Shown piece by piece: positions 1-10,586 of a stretch of DNA of 64,000 nucleotides. Where the stretch lies: the NCBI RefSeq assembly GCF_010731615.1, contig NZ_AP022618.1, forward strand, positions 1,612,001 to 1,676,000. The letters are read 5' to 3'. The notes beneath the pieces were generated by a model. That model worked only from the letters and a program-made list of their open reading frames with translations. It had not been told where the DNA came from and ran no database searches. This stretch comes from Mycolicibacterium insubricum (lineage in GTDB: Bacteria > Actinomycetota > Actinomycetes > Mycobacteriales > Mycobacteriaceae). The stretch's first letter is position 1; each line of letters opens with the position of its first letter. The position numbers and the translations under genes were made by a program.

Positions 1-3000
1 TCGGCGGCCTTGAGCCGGATCGCCTCATCGGTGGCGTGGTCGATGCGCTTGCCGGTGCGCGGCAGCACGGTGTCGGCGGCGGCGGCCAGCACGTCGGCCT
101 GCTCGACGCCGTTGACGCCGCGGATGGCGGTGACCTGCAGCCGGTTCTCGCTCAGCGTGCCGGTCTTGTCGAAGCACACCACGTCCAGACGGGCGAACGC
201 CTCGATCGCCCGTGGATTGCGGATCAGCACCTCGCTCTCGGTGAGCCGGCGGGCCGCGGACAGCTGGGCCAGCGTCACCACCAGCGGCAGGCCTTCGGGT
301 ACCGCGGCGACGCCGATCGCCACCCCGGAGGCGGCGGCCTGGCGGATCGGGTTGCCGCGCAGCAGGGACAGCAGCCCGACGGCACCGCCGCCGGCGATGC
401 TCCACGGCAGCGCCTTGTTGGTGATGTGGGTGAGCTGCGCCTGCAGGCCGACCTTGCGGGCCTTGCGGGCCTGCATCGCCGATGCCCGGTTCATCTGGGT
501 GGTGGCGCCGGTGGCGGTGACGATGGCGGTGACCCGGCCGGTGACCAGCGTGGTGCCGGCGAACACCATGCCGGAGCGTTCGGCCAGCGGGGCGCCCGGG
601 GTGGCGTCGACGGACTTGCTGACCGGCAGTGATTCGCCGGTCAGCGTGGACTCGTCGGCCTCGGCGGATTCGGCGGCCACGATCCGGCCGTCGGCGGGGA
701 TCACCTCGCCGGAGACCACCAGGAACAGGTCACCGAGCTCGAGGCGGCCGGCCGACAACATCTCGAAGTCGCGTTCGCCGATGGCGCCGAGCAGCCGGCG
801 GGCCTGCGGTTCCTGCACCGCCAGCAGCTCGCCGAGCACGTGCTCGGCGTGCACGGACTGCTGCGCGGAGATGGACGTGTTCAGCAGCAGCACCCCGGCG
901 ACCATCGCCGCGTCCAGCGGGGAACCCAGCAGCGCGGTGGCGGCCGCGCCGGTCGCCAGGATCGGGGTGATCGGGTCGTCGAGGTCCTCGCGGATCGCCG
1001 CGACCATGTCGCCGGCCCAGCTCCACACGGAGCCGACGGCGTCGGCGACCGGATGCAGCGGGGTGAGCGCGCCGGCCATCCCACCGGCCTGGTCCGCGGC
1101 GATGTGCACCGGGTGCTCGGGGCGCGGAAGCAGCCGGGCGACCTCGTCGACGGGTAGCGCATACCAGTCGTGGCCGGACTCCGGGTGCGGCAGCGGAGCG
1201 TCGAACACCTTGGCGCCGAGCCGGTACCCGGTCCACAGTGCGGCCAGTGCGGACAGGTTCACCGACCCGGGGCCGCTGCCCGGCACGTCGGGGATCAGCA
1301 TCAGGGCGCCGAGCACAGACGCCGAGGCCGACGCCTGCACGCCGCGCTGGGCCGCCAGGCTTGCGGCCGGCAGGGCATGGATGAACCGCCAGGCCGCGGC
1401 CAGGTCGGGCAGCAGCAGGTCCGCGCCCCACGGCGGCGGGCCGTCGGTGCGCCACAGCCCGACGGTGACCTCGGCGGCCCGGGCCGCCAGGTCGGCGGAG
1501 GCGGTCAGCACCGCGACCCGGCGCCCGGCGTCGCGCAGCGCCGTCAGCGCGTCGGCCAGCGACTCGTCAACCGATCCGGTGCGCGCGGTCAGCTCGTCGA
1601 ACCCCTGGCCCAGTGAGCGCAGGCCGTCGTCGTCGAGGGTGATCACCCGCAGCCCGACCCGGCGGGCCTCGGTGACCAGCGCCGACGCCAATGGGTCGCG
1701 CAGCGCACTGACCAGGGCCTGCCCGCCGCGGCCGGCGCCGGGGATCGCGGACAGCTTGTGCCAGCCCGGGGTCAGCGTGCCGTCGGCCAGCGCGGCGCGG
1801 GCGGCTTCCCAGGCCTTCGCCCGCCGGGCCGGGGTGACGCCGTCGATCAGCGTGATGGACAGCTCGTCGGTGTAGAGCACCCGCGGGTCGATCAGCAGGG
1901 TGTCGATCACGTCGAGTCGGCGCAGCACCGCCGGGCGCAGGATCAGCGCGCCGTGGCGGCCGGTGAGGCGGCGGCCCAGCGAGATGGCGAACGCCTCCCG
2001 GGTGGACCGGATCGGCCTGGGGATGGCGGTCAGCGCCGCGGCGCCGGCCAAGTCGCTGTCGCGGGTGTAGGCGCCGAGCCCGAGGGCGGCCCCCAGCCCG
2101 ACGGCGGCCGCCCGGTCGGCGTAGCGGTCGCCGATGCCGCGGGCCGTCGCGTCGGGGTCGCGCGGTGCGGTCGGCACCGTCGAGGGCGACACGAACGCCT
2201 CGGTGGCCAGCCGCTCCTCGGCACGTTCCCAGCTGCGCCGTCCGGTGACCGCCTCGGCCGCCAGCATCCAGCGAGTGACGGCCTCGTTGGCCAGTCCGGC
2301 CACCGACAAGGTCAGACTGCCGGTGACGGTGGACGTCAGCGCCATGGCGAGTTCGGTGCCGTCGGGCCCCAGGTGCGCCTGGATCCGGTGGCGTACCGTC
2401 GGCGAGGCGCCGGCCAGCGCGAAGGGTGCGGCGACCGCGCGGGTCAGGCCCATGGCGCGCAGCGCCGCGCCGGCGGTGCCGATACCGAGACCGACCGTCG
2501 AGACGTAAGCGGCCAGCAGTCGGGCGGCCAGCGCCGCGTCGTCACCGGGCAGGGTGGTCGGCAGTTGCCGCTGCGGGGTGCCGACCGCGAACTCCTCGGC
2601 CTCGGCCACGATCCCGGCCAGCGCGCGGGCATCGGGTCCGTCCCCGGCGACGGTGACGACGACGCGGGAGGTGGCCTCGTTGATGACGGCCTCGCGGACC
2701 CCGGGTGTCTCCTTGAGGAAGATCAGCACCTCGGCGGCGATCCGCTCGTCGTCCGGCCCGTTCAGGCCGCGGACCTCGACCCAGCGACGGTCGCCGCGGG
2801 AACTGGTGCGCCGCACCGGGGGACCGGACAGCGCCTCGACCACCATCCCGGCGGCGTCGGAGGCCAGCGCGGTGATCCCGGGAACCGGGGCCAGCGCGAC
2901 GTCGACAACGGCGCCGGCGACATTGCGGCCGGTGCGCAGGGCCGCTTCTCCGCCGAGCAGGGCGACGCCGGTTGCGAGCTGGGCCATCCGCAGCGGGGTG

Positions 3001-3014
3001 GACAGGAGTCCCAT
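1..3014 (-). CDS. ctpI: CtpI-type large P-type cation ATPase, 3' end outside window
   Basis: This is a membrane P-type ATPase that couples ATP hydrolysis to cation movement; the ion is not known. About 1004 residues lie in the window and the frame is open to the left edge. Residues near 85-125 look like a degenerate heavy-metal-associated domain. A very long non-canonical middle section follows, then the actuator motif LTGESLPV (T792), the VPEGLP transmembrane motif and the phosphorylation motif CFDKTGTL with the acceptor Asp at 948. A catalytic Asp this far into the protein matches mycobacterial CtpI (about 1600 aa) and not ordinary 700-900 aa pumps. The ATG at 3014 follows an AAGGA-type ribosome site. 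It lies 95 bp downstream of the nifU-like gene on the same strand, so it may belong to the feo transcription unit. Confidence 0.8.
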   Translation of the reverse strand, partial: MGLLSTPLRMAQLATGVALLGGEAALRTGRNVAGAVVDVALAPVPGITALASDAAGMVVEALSGPPVRRTSSRGDRRWVEVRGLNGPDDERIAAEVLIFLKETPGVREAVINEATSRVVVTVAGDGPDARALAGIVAEAEEFAVGTPQRQLPTTLPGDDAALAARLLAAYVSTVGLGIGTAGAALRAMGLTRAVAAPFALAGASPTVRHRIQAHLGPDGTELAMALTSTVTGSLTLSVAGLANEAVTRWMLAAEAVTGRRSWERAEERLATEAFVSPSTVPTAPRDPDATARGIGDRYADRAAAVGLGAALGLGAYTRDSDLAGAAALTAIPRPIRSTREAFAISLGRRLTGRHGALILRPAVLRRLDVIDTLLIDPRVLYTDELSITLIDGVTPARRAKAWEAARAALADGTLTPGWHKLSAIPGAGRGGQALVSALRDPLASALVTEARRVGLRVITLDDDGLRSLGQGFDELTARTGSVDESLADALTALRDAGRRVAVLTASADLAARAAEVTVGLWRTDGPPPWGADLLLPDLAAAWRFIHALPAASLAAQRGVQASASASVLGALMLIPDVPGSGPGSVNLSALAALWTGYRLGAKVFDAPLPHPESGHDWYALPVDEVARLLPRPEHPVHIAADQAGGMAGALTPLHPVADAVGSVWSWAGDMVAAIREDLDDPITPILATGAAATALLGSPLDAAMVAGVLLLNTSISAQQSVHAEHVLGELLAVQEPQARRLLGAIGERDFEMLSAGRLELGDLFLVVSGEVIPADGRIVAAESAEADESTLTGESLPVSKSVDATPGAPLAERSGMVFAGTTLVTGRVTAIVTATGATTQMNRASAMQARKARKVGLQAQLTHITNKALPWSIAGGGAVGLLSLLRGNPIRQAAASGVAIGVAAVPEGLPLVVTLAQLSAARRLTESEVLIRNPRAIEAFARLDVVCFDKTGTLSENRLQVTAIRGVNGVEQADVLAAAADTVLPRTGKRIDHATDEAIRLKAA

Positions 3015-3109
3015 GTGATTGTCGTCCTTCTATGCGACCCCGGGCGGCTGGGCGCGCGGTCCCGGTGGAGTCGCCAACATCCTATTCGCTGTGGCGCCGG
3101 GGCCACGAT

Positions 3110-3634
3110 TCACGGTCGGCGCCTGCCCAGCGTCAGCCAGGACCGGCGCGGGCTCGCCGCGCGGACCTCCCGGATCTGCGGGAAGTGCGCGGCCACGGCT
3201 TCCCGGACCAGGTCGTCGAGGGTCTTGTGGCCCAGCGCGCAGCCGTTGCAGGCGCCGCCCATCGCGACCGTCAGTACACCGTCGCGCACGGATTCGACGG
3301 TGATGTCGCCGCCGTGGCTGGCCGCGACCGGGGTGACCTCGCGGCGGATCAGCTCGGCGATGCGTTCGGTGAGCTGATCCGCGGTGAGTTCGGGGCACGC
3401 GGGCACCTCGCGCAGCGCCGCGAACAGGGTGGACCGGACCAGCGGTCCGGCGTCGTCCCAGGTGCGCCCCTCGGCCAGCCAGGTGCGGATCTCCCCGGCG
3501 CCGATCTCCGCCCGCTCCAGCACGCCGTCGGCGACCAACCCGTCCAGGGCGGGCAGCTCGGCGGGCAGCGCGGTCGCGGTGATCCAACGCAGCATCCGGG
3601 GATCCGCCGACGACCTCGGGTGCAGGGCGGTCAT
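3110..3634 (-). CDS. NifU C-terminal-domain Fe-S scaffold-like protein
   Basis: This 174-aa protein carries a NifU-type iron–sulfur scaffold domain in its C-terminal half. The diagnostic motif is GGACNGCALGHKTLDDLV, with Cys129 and Cys132 as the CxxC pair that usually bridges a [4Fe-4S] cluster between two subunits. The first 80 residues are not recognised. The ATG overlaps the feoB stop as ATGA, so translation is coupled to the iron transporter. This suggests a role in receiving or sensing imported ferrous iron, perhaps in the position that FeoC occupies in enterobacteria; that role is inference. Downstream lies the large P-type ATPase. Confidence 0.85.
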   Translation of the reverse strand: MTALHPRSSADPRMLRWITATALPAELPALDGLVADGVLERAEIGAGEIRTWLAEGRTWDDAGPLVRSTLFAALREVPACPELTADQLTERIAELIRREVTPVAASHGGDITVESVRDGVLTVAMGGACNGCALGHKTLDDLVREAVAAHFPQIREVRAASPRRSWLTLGRRRP

Positions 3635-5577
3635 CCGGTCAGTGCTAGCGCGATGTGTCGCGCCACGAAGGCGGCCACCCAGGCCAGCACCATCATGTAG
3701 CTCCACGCCACGATCGGCCAGCGCCAGGAGTTGGTCTCGCGGCGGATGGTGGCCACCGTCGACATGCACAGCAAGGCGTAGGCGAAGAAGATCAGCAGTG
3801 CCACCGTCGTCCCGGCGGTGAACAGATGCTCGCCGCCCGGCCAGGTGGCGGCCTGCAGCGCCGCCGACGGGTCCTCGGCGTCGGCGGCGAAGATCTGGGC
3901 CATGGTGGAGACGAACACCTCGCGGGCGGCCATCGCGCCGATCAGGCCGACGACGATGCGCCAGTCGAAACCCAGCGGGTCGAAAATCGGTTGCAACAGT
4001 CTGCCCAGGCTCGCGCCGAAGGAGTGGTCCAGCACGTAGGAGGCGGCGTCCTCCTCGCTCATTCCGGCGATCTCGCCGGTACGGGTCGGCAGGTTCAGCA
4101 GGAACCACAGCACGATGGAGGTGGCCAGGATGATGGTGCCGGCGCGGCGCAGGAACGCCCGGGTGGAGTCCCACAGGGTGAACAGCACGGATTTCACGGC
4201 CGGGAACCGGTACGGCGGCATCTCCATGTAGAACGGCAGCAGCTCACCGCCGAGCACCCGGGATTTGAACACCCACGCCGCCAGCATCGCCGAGACACCG
4301 CCGAGCACGTACATGCCGAACATCGCGGTGCCCTGCATGGAGAACGGGCCGACGCGTGACGCCGGGTCCACCAGCAGGCCGATCAGCAGGATGTACACCG
4401 GCAGTCGGGCCGAGCAGGTCATCAGCGGCGCGGCCATCGAGGTGGCGATCCGGTCCCGCGACGACGGCATGGTGCGGGTGGCCATGATGCCGGGCACCGC
4501 GCACGCCACCGAAGACAGCATGGCGACGAACGCGCGGCCTTCCAGACCGGTCAGCGCCATGATCCGGTCCACCAGGAACGCCGCCCGCGACATGTAGCCG
4601 ACGTTCTCCATGATGGCGATCAGCAGGAACATCAGCACGATCTGCGGGATGAACACCAGCACCGCGCCGACACCGCCGATGATGCCGTTGGCCACCAGCC
4701 CGGACAGCATCGCGTTGTGAGTCACGTTGCTGATCGCGTCGCCGGCCTGGGTGCCGAGCCAACCGATCCCGGTTTCGACGAGGTCCTGCAGCGGTGCGGC
4801 GACGGTGAAGATGACCTGGAAGAACAGGAACATCACCACGAAGAAGATCAGCGTGCCGAAGATCGGGTGCAACAGCAGCTTGTCGATCTTCGCGCTGCGG
4901 GCGTCGGGTTCGGGCACCCGGTACTTCGCGGCGTCGAGCACCGAGGTGATCCAGGCGTTGAACTCGTCGTCGTCGCGCGGCGGCGCGACGGGCACCGTCG
5001 GCCAGTTCTGCGGTGCGGCCATCAGCTCGCGGACCGCGCCGAATCCCCTGCCGCGGCTGGCGACCACCCCGACGGCGGGGACGCCGAGCGCCGCGGAGAA
5101 GGCCGCGATGTCGATGTGCCCGCCGCGGGCGGAGAGCTCGTCGGTCATTGTCAGGATGACCATGGTCGGTTTGCCGATGGCCAGCACCTGGGCGACCAGC
5201 GACATCGACCGTTCCAGCACGGTGACGTCGACGACGACGGCCAGCGCATCGGGCGGCTCGATGCCGGCGATCTTGCCCTGCAACACATCGGCGACGATCT
5301 GCTCGTCGGGGCTGATCGGGTGCAGGCTGTAGGCCCCGGGCAGGTCCTCGATGCTGAACTGGACGGTCGGCGAACCGTCGTCGGGCTTGTAGCGACCGGT
5401 GCCGACGCTGCGGGTGACCGTCACCCCGGGGTAGTTGCCGGTCCGGGCGCGCATCCCGGTCAACTGGTTGTAGACGCTGGTCTTGCCGGCGTTGGGGCTG
5501 CCGACGAGCGCGATGCGGACCAGGCCGGGTGTCGGCTCGACGGGCGCGCCGGAGCCGTGGCAGGCGGTGGTGGTCAT
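3631..5577 (-). CDS. feoB: Ferrous iron transporter FeoB
   Basis: FeoB is the inner-membrane ferrous iron transporter with a cytosolic G-protein domain. The 648-aa product shows G1 GSPNAGKT (26-33), a GNYPGVTV switch region, G3 DLPG (78-81), then two Gate-type membrane blocks including ACAVPGIMATRT and CSARLPVYILL. The usual G4 motif NxxD appears as TMTD (143-146), so the guanine-contacting Asn is replaced by Thr. At 648 aa it is shorter than E. coli FeoB (773 aa). The ATG at 5577 overlaps the feoA stop as ATGA; an upstream start at 5622 would run deep into feoA and is less likely. Confidence 0.95.
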   Translation of the reverse strand: MTTTACHGSGAPVEPTPGLVRIALVGSPNAGKTSVYNQLTGMRARTGNYPGVTVTRSVGTGRYKPDDGSPTVQFSIEDLPGAYSLHPISPDEQIVADVLQGKIAGIEPPDALAVVVDVTVLERSMSLVAQVLAIGKPTMVILTMTDELSARGGHIDIAAFSAALGVPAVGVVASRGRGFGAVRELMAAPQNWPTVPVAPPRDDDEFNAWITSVLDAAKYRVPEPDARSAKIDKLLLHPIFGTLIFFVVMFLFFQVIFTVAAPLQDLVETGIGWLGTQAGDAISNVTHNAMLSGLVANGIIGGVGAVLVFIPQIVLMFLLIAIMENVGYMSRAAFLVDRIMALTGLEGRAFVAMLSSVACAVPGIMATRTMPSSRDRIATSMAAPLMTCSARLPVYILLIGLLVDPASRVGPFSMQGTAMFGMYVLGGVSAMLAAWVFKSRVLGGELLPFYMEMPPYRFPAVKSVLFTLWDSTRAFLRRAGTIILATSIVLWFLLNLPTRTGEIAGMSEEDAASYVLDHSFGASLGRLLQPIFDPLGFDWRIVVGLIGAMAAREVFVSTMAQIFAADAEDPSAALQAATWPGGEHLFTAGTTVALLIFFAYALLCMSTVATIRRETNSWRWPIVAWSYMMVLAWVAAFVARHIALALTG

Positions 5578-5831
5578 AGTTCGGTCACGGTGATGTGCCG
5601 GGCCTCGTGGTTGCGCAGGCACATGTCGTAACCCAGCAGTCGGTACATGATCGGATCGTTGAGCGGGGCGCGGCGCCGTGCTTCCACGATGTTGCCCGCA
5701 CGGAAACCGAGGTTGCGCAGCCGCAGTGAGACATCCTTCGGAGCGTCCTCGGCATGGCCGAGGATCCGGGCGCGGCCACCCAGGGGGAGCTGTGCCAACG
5801 TGATCGGCACGGGCAGCGGGCTGTCTGACAT
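5574..5831 (-). CDS. feoA: Ferrous iron transport accessory protein FeoA
   Basis: This is an 85-aa SH3-like cytosolic protein that assists FeoB. It has the family pattern of LGGRARI near the start, a central LRNLGFRAGNIVE segment and a C-terminal LRNHEARHITV. The ATG at 5831 has GAGAGG about eight bases upstream, which favours it over the ATG ten codons earlier. It is the first gene of the feoA–feoB–nifU-like unit and overlaps feoB by four bases. Two iron-box-like sites at 5885-5923 lie 54-92 bp upstream of its start, so iron repression by IdeR is likely. Confidence 0.93.
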   Translation of the reverse strand: MSDSPLPVPITLAQLPLGGRARILGHAEDAPKDVSLRLRNLGFRAGNIVEARRRAPLNDPIMYRLLGYDMCLRNHEARHITVTEL

Positions 5832-5884
5832 CGTCGGCCTCTCGGAGCGTATCGAAACCACCCGGACAGCAGCCGGGGACGAAA

Positions 5885-5923
5885 TGAGCTTAGCCTCTAT
5901 AAACCAAGGTTAGCCTGCGCATC
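5885..5923 (-). promoter_or_regulatory. Tandem candidate IdeR/DtxR iron boxes upstream of feoA
   Basis: Two 19-bp windows (5885-5903 and 5905-5923) resemble the palindromic iron box consensus TTAGGTTAGCCTAACCTAA. The first has TTAGCCT in its core and matches about 12 of 19 positions. The second contains AGGTTAGCCT and matches about 11 of 19. They are spaced one and then two helical turns from each other and from feoA in the way cooperating DtxR-family dimers often are. The second site overlaps the stop codon of the neighbouring nuclease gene. IdeR binding is inferred, not shown. Confidence 0.55.
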
Positions 5924-6494
5924 GGTCACCTGCGCCGGGGCCGAATGTCACCTCCGCGATGATGCGGCGCAGCCGGGGCAGATCGTCGCCGCCGACCAGG
6001 GTGCAGCCGTGGTGTTCGGCGAGCCGGTGGGCCGCCGGGGTGAACTCCTGATTGGACACCACCATGGTGCGGGCGCAGTCCTGCATGCCGGCGCCGGCGA
6101 CGACTTCCTGCACGGCGGCCGGCCCGATCGGCCGGGAGTAGCGCTTGCACTGCACGGCCACCCGGTGCGGCCGGTCGCCGAGGATCAAATCGACGCCCCA
6201 GTCACCGGTCAGCGGCGTCATGATCGCCGGCACCCCGGCGGCGCGGGCCAGCCGCGCGACGTAGTCCTCGAAGTCGGTGCCGGACATCTCGGCGAACCGA
6301 GCGGCGGGGTCCTCGCGGGGATGCGGGGTACGCAGTCCCGCCAGGGCACCGGAACAAAACCGCACCACCGCCCCTGTCGTGAGGCTCACCGAGCGCACGA
6401 CCAGCCGCAGTGCCGTGCGCGGGCGGGTGACGGCGGCCAGTACCGCGATCCCGGCCAGCACCGCGATCCCCGTCTGCGCCACCGTCGTCTGCAC
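5910..6494 (-). CDS. Membrane-anchored Mrr-like restriction endonuclease-fold protein
   Basis: The 194-aa product has hydrophobic N-terminal segments (about 8-22 and 36-53) followed by an Mrr_cat/PD-(D/E)xK-like nuclease domain. Visible active-site elements are E76 in GTDFEDYVARL, D98-W-G-V-D102 and the Q115-C-K117 of VAVQCKRYS, which matches the D...QxK form of this family. It could cut foreign or modified DNA at the membrane, or act in competence-like DNA processing; no modification gene accompanies it. It is transcribed toward feoA on the same strand but is separated from it by the iron boxes. Confidence 0.75.
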   Translation of the reverse strand: MQTTVAQTGIAVLAGIAVLAAVTRPRTALRLVVRSVSLTTGAVVRFCSGALAGLRTPHPREDPAARFAEMSGTDFEDYVARLARAAGVPAIMTPLTGDWGVDLILGDRPHRVAVQCKRYSRPIGPAAVQEVVAGAGMQDCARTMVVSNQEFTPAAHRLAEHHGCTLVGGDDLPRLRRIIAEVTFGPGAGDRCAG

Positions 6495-6524
6495 CGGGCC
6501 AGGCTACGACGGGGCACCGACACC

Positions 6525-6554
6525 GATTTGAGAGGACAAGATTTGAGAGGACAA
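6525..6554. repeat. Perfect 15-bp tandem duplication
   Basis: The unit GATTTGAGAGGACAA occurs twice in direct succession (6525-6539 and 6540-6554) between the divergent nuclease gene and the small membrane-protein gene. Each copy contains a GAGAGGA Shine–Dalgarno-like core. Only the second copy is close to the ATG at 6562, about 15 bases away, so whether it serves as a ribosome site is unclear. Confidence 0.9.
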
Positions 6555-6561
6555 TGGGGTC

Positions 6562-6921
6562 ATGCCCGACAACCTGGGTCGCGTCGACGACGACGTGCGC
6601 ACCGCCGTGCGGTACGCGGCGCTGGTCGCGGTGATCGGGATCGGGTTCCTGGCGGCGGCGGCGCTGCTGACCGGCGACTGTCCGGCACCGGGGGAGTCCG
6701 TCGAGGCGACCGTCCGGTGCGCGGCGCCGGTGCGGCTGACGTTCGCCGCCGTCGGGCCGGTCATTCTCTTCGGCGGTGCGGTGGGTGCGTTCGTCCGCAC
6801 CTACCGGCTGTGGCGTGCGGAGCGGACCTGGTGGGGCTGGCAGGGCGCAGGATGGTTCCTGCTGACCGTCACGCTGCTGGTGGCGACCATCGGGCTGCCG
6901 CTGCTGGCCGGCACCGGTTAG
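6562..6921 (+). CDS. Small three-segment membrane protein, unknown function
   Basis: I do not recognise this 119-aa protein. It has three predicted membrane segments at about 19-36 (LVAVIGIGFLAAAALL), 58-76 and 95-115, with two cysteines (C40, C53) in the first extracytoplasmic loop that could form a disulfide. A basic, tryptophan-rich loop (RTYRLWRAERTWWGWQG) precedes the last segment. It is divergent from the nuclease gene and convergent with the secreted protein downstream; the two stop codons overlap by four bases. Confidence 0.7.
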   Translation: MPDNLGRVDDDVRTAVRYAALVAVIGIGFLAAAALLTGDCPAPGESVEATVRCAAPVRLTFAAVGPVILFGGAVGAFVRTYRLWRAERTWWGWQGAGWFLLTVTLLVATIGLPLLAGTG

Positions 6922-7286
6922 CCGCCGCAGTCCTCGTTCTTGCGCACCACGCCGACGGCGACGTAGGTCTTCGCGGTGACGGGTTTGCCGGCCTTGGGCA
7001 GCTGCGAGCACACCTTCCACATCTGGGCGGCGTACTGGTGCTGCGGGTAACCGGAGATGTTGATCGAATCCACCGAGATGGCGAAATCGCTGGTGAGCCC
7101 TTCGATCTCCTCGCGGGCCTGGTACAGCGTCTTGCCGGTCACGTCGGGCATCTCCACGGAGGCACCCGAGTCGGAGTCGGCAGCGGGGTCGGCGTGCACC
7201 GTGGCGACGAACGCCGCCGGCAGGCCGGTCAGCGCGATCAGCGCCGTCGCGGCCAGCGCCGCCGCCCGGATGGTTGCCCCCGTCAT
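6918..7286 (-). CDS. Secreted PASTA-like domain protein, unknown function
   Basis: This 122-aa protein begins with a Sec signal peptide (hydrophobic to about residue 28, cleavage near VHA-DP). The mature part opens with [19 protein letters not shown], which resembles the PDVxGxxxxxAxxxL pattern of PASTA and related mycobacterial domains. Two cysteines (WKVCSQ and NEDCGG) could form a disulfide. The likely location is the cell envelope. A specific ligand cannot be read from the sequence. It ends against the convergent membrane protein gene. Confidence 0.7.
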   Translation of the reverse strand: MTGATIRAAALAATALIALTGLPAAFVATVHADPAADSDSGASVEMPDVTGKTLYQAREEIEGLTSDFAISVDSINISGYPQHQYAAQMWKVCSQLPKAGKPVTAKTYVAVGVVRKNEDCGG

Positions 7287-7316
7287 GGTGGGTCAATCTA
7301 CCCGAGACCGGCTTTT

Positions 7317-7346
7317 GTTACAGCGGCCCGAGTTACAGCAGCCCGA
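7317..7346. repeat. Near-perfect 15-bp tandem duplication over the mdh stop codon
   Basis: GTTACAGCGGCCCGA (7317-7331) is followed directly by GTTACAGCAGCCCGA (7332-7346), with one mismatch. The right copy encodes the last codons and the TAA stop of mdh, and the left copy repeats that end immediately downstream. It is the second 15-bp tandem duplication within 800 bp. Confidence 0.9.
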
Positions 7347-8319
7347 GTGCGGCGACGGCGCTGCGCTCGCTCTGCAACTCGGCCACCGAGGCGTCGATGC
7401 GGCGCCGGGAGAACTCGTTGATCTCCAGGCCGTCCACCACCTGCCACGCGCCGTCGACCGACCGGCAGGGGAACGAGCTGACCAGTCCCTCCTCGACCCC
7501 GTACACCCCGGGGGACGGGAGGGCGACGGAGGTCCAGTTGCCGTCGGCGGTGCCGTGCACCCAGTCGTCGATGTGGTCGATGGCGCCGTTGGCCGCCGAG
7601 GCGGCCGAGCTGGCGCCGCGGGCCTCGATGATCGCGGTCCCGCGCTTGGCGACGGTCGGGATGAAATCCTGCGTCAGCCAATCGGTGTCCGCGGCGTAGT
7701 CGGCGCCGGAGCGGCCACCGACCTGGGCGTGGAAGATGTCCGGGTACTGGGTCGGGGAGTGGTTGCCCCAGATCGTCATCCGGGTGATGTCGGCGACGGC
7801 GACCCCGCTGTGCCGCGACATGGCCGCCACCGCGCGGTTGTGGTCCAGGCGGGTCAGCGCGGTGAAACGCTGCGGCGGGATGTCGCGCGCGTGGTGGGCG
7901 GTGACCATGGCGTTGGTATTGGCCGGGTTGCCGACCACCAGCACCCGGACATCGGGCCCGGCGCCCTCGTTGAGCGCGCGGCCGGCGGCGGCGAAGATCT
8001 CCGCGTTGGCGCCCAACAGGTCGGCGCGCTCCATGCCCTTGGTGCGCGGCTTGGCCCCGACCAGCAGTGCCACGTCGACGCCGTCGAACGCGCGCACCGG
8101 GTCGTCGTAGATGTCCAGACCGGCCAACAGCGGGAATGAGCAGTCGTCGAGCTCCATCACCACGCCCTCGGCGGCGCGCACGGCAGCGGGCAGCTCCAGC
8201 AGCCGCAACGCCACCGGGGTGTGGTGGCCGAGCATGGCGCCGGCGGCGATGCGGAACAGGGCCGCGTAGCCGATCTGGCCGGCGGCGCCGCTGACGGTGA
8301 CGATCTGGGGTCGGGTCAT
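7333..8319 (-). CDS. mdh: Malate dehydrogenase
   Basis: This 328-aa enzyme interconverts malate and oxaloacetate with NAD in the TCA cycle. It shows the nucleotide-binding loop SGAAGQIG (10-17), the mobile-loop arginines in [13 protein letters not shown] (R92, R98), D159/R162 in RLDHNRA and the catalytic His187 in [12 protein letters not shown]. Length and motifs fit the actinobacterial cytosolic MDH family. Its ATG overlaps the stop of the upstream 115-aa gene as ATGA. In M. tuberculosis mdh is in a different genomic region, so its position beside accA3 is a difference. Confidence 0.96.
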   Translation of the reverse strand: MTRPQIVTVSGAAGQIGYAALFRIAAGAMLGHHTPVALRLLELPAAVRAAEGVVMELDDCSFPLLAGLDIYDDPVRAFDGVDVALLVGAKPRTKGMERADLLGANAEIFAAAGRALNEGAGPDVRVLVVGNPANTNAMVTAHHARDIPPQRFTALTRLDHNRAVAAMSRHSGVAVADITRMTIWGNHSPTQYPDIFHAQVGGRSGADYAADTDWLTQDFIPTVAKRGTAIIEARGASSAASAANGAIDHIDDWVHGTADGNWTSVALPSPGVYGVEEGLVSSFPCRSVDGAWQVVDGLEINEFSRRRIDASVAELQSERSAVAALGLL

Positions 8320-8663
8320 GGTTTCCCTTGTGTGCTGATGGCCTGGGCGAATCTTCGGACGGCTGCTCGGGCGGCGGCTGCGGCGTCGTCGTGCCCGAGC
8401 CGGGCCCGCGTGCCGACGGCGCCGCTGGCCGGGTCGAGCGTGACCTCGGCCAGCATCTCGCCGGTCGTCGGCTCGCAGACCGCCCAGCTGTACCGTACGT
8501 CGGATTCCCAGTCGGCCGCGGCGCGAGCGACGTAGTCACCTACCAACGGCCCCGAATCGTCAACTCCCGTTAACTCGGCGAGCACCGGCCGGTCGTCCAT
8601 CCGCTCGTCGGCGCGCAGCGCGCGCAGATACCACGCGCCCGCGTTGATCTCGACGGGTTCCAA
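8316..8663 (-). CDS. Conserved hypothetical protein coupled to mdh
   Basis: I do not recognise a firm family for this 115-aa protein. It starts [20 protein letters not shown], contains an acidic middle and the strand-like stretch [19 protein letters not shown], and ends in an alanine- and arginine-rich helix. The N-terminus vaguely recalls GNAT-fold openings but no acetyl-CoA loop follows. It lies 11 bp from the accA3 stop on the same strand and overlaps mdh by four bases, so it is probably co-transcribed with one or both. Confidence 0.7.
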   Translation of the reverse strand: MEPVEINAGAWYLRALRADERMDDRPVLAELTGVDDSGPLVGDYVARAAADWESDVRYSWAVCEPTTGEMLAEVTLDPASGAVGTRARLGHDDAAAAARAAVRRFAQAISTQGKP

Positions 8664-8674
8664 GGCTGTTGGAG

Positions 8675-10495
<1,821 letters not shown>

Positions 10496-10586
10496 CTAAG
10501 AATCGTCTTTAGGAATCTATCGCGGGGAGTCTATTCGGCGCGACTTTTCGCCCGGCGAGCCGGTCGGGTTACCGGCGGGTCAGTTC

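Noticed and set aside
10..3377. Long plus-strand open frames over the CtpI gene
   Set aside because: They are antisense to a frame with TGES, PEGLP and DKTGT motifs, and their compositions are Ala/Arg/Gly-rich shadows of high-GC codons.
3631..4174. Longer start for the NifU-like gene at 4174
   Set aside because: It would run 180 codons into feoB; the ATG at 3634 gives an ATGA overlap and a compact protein.
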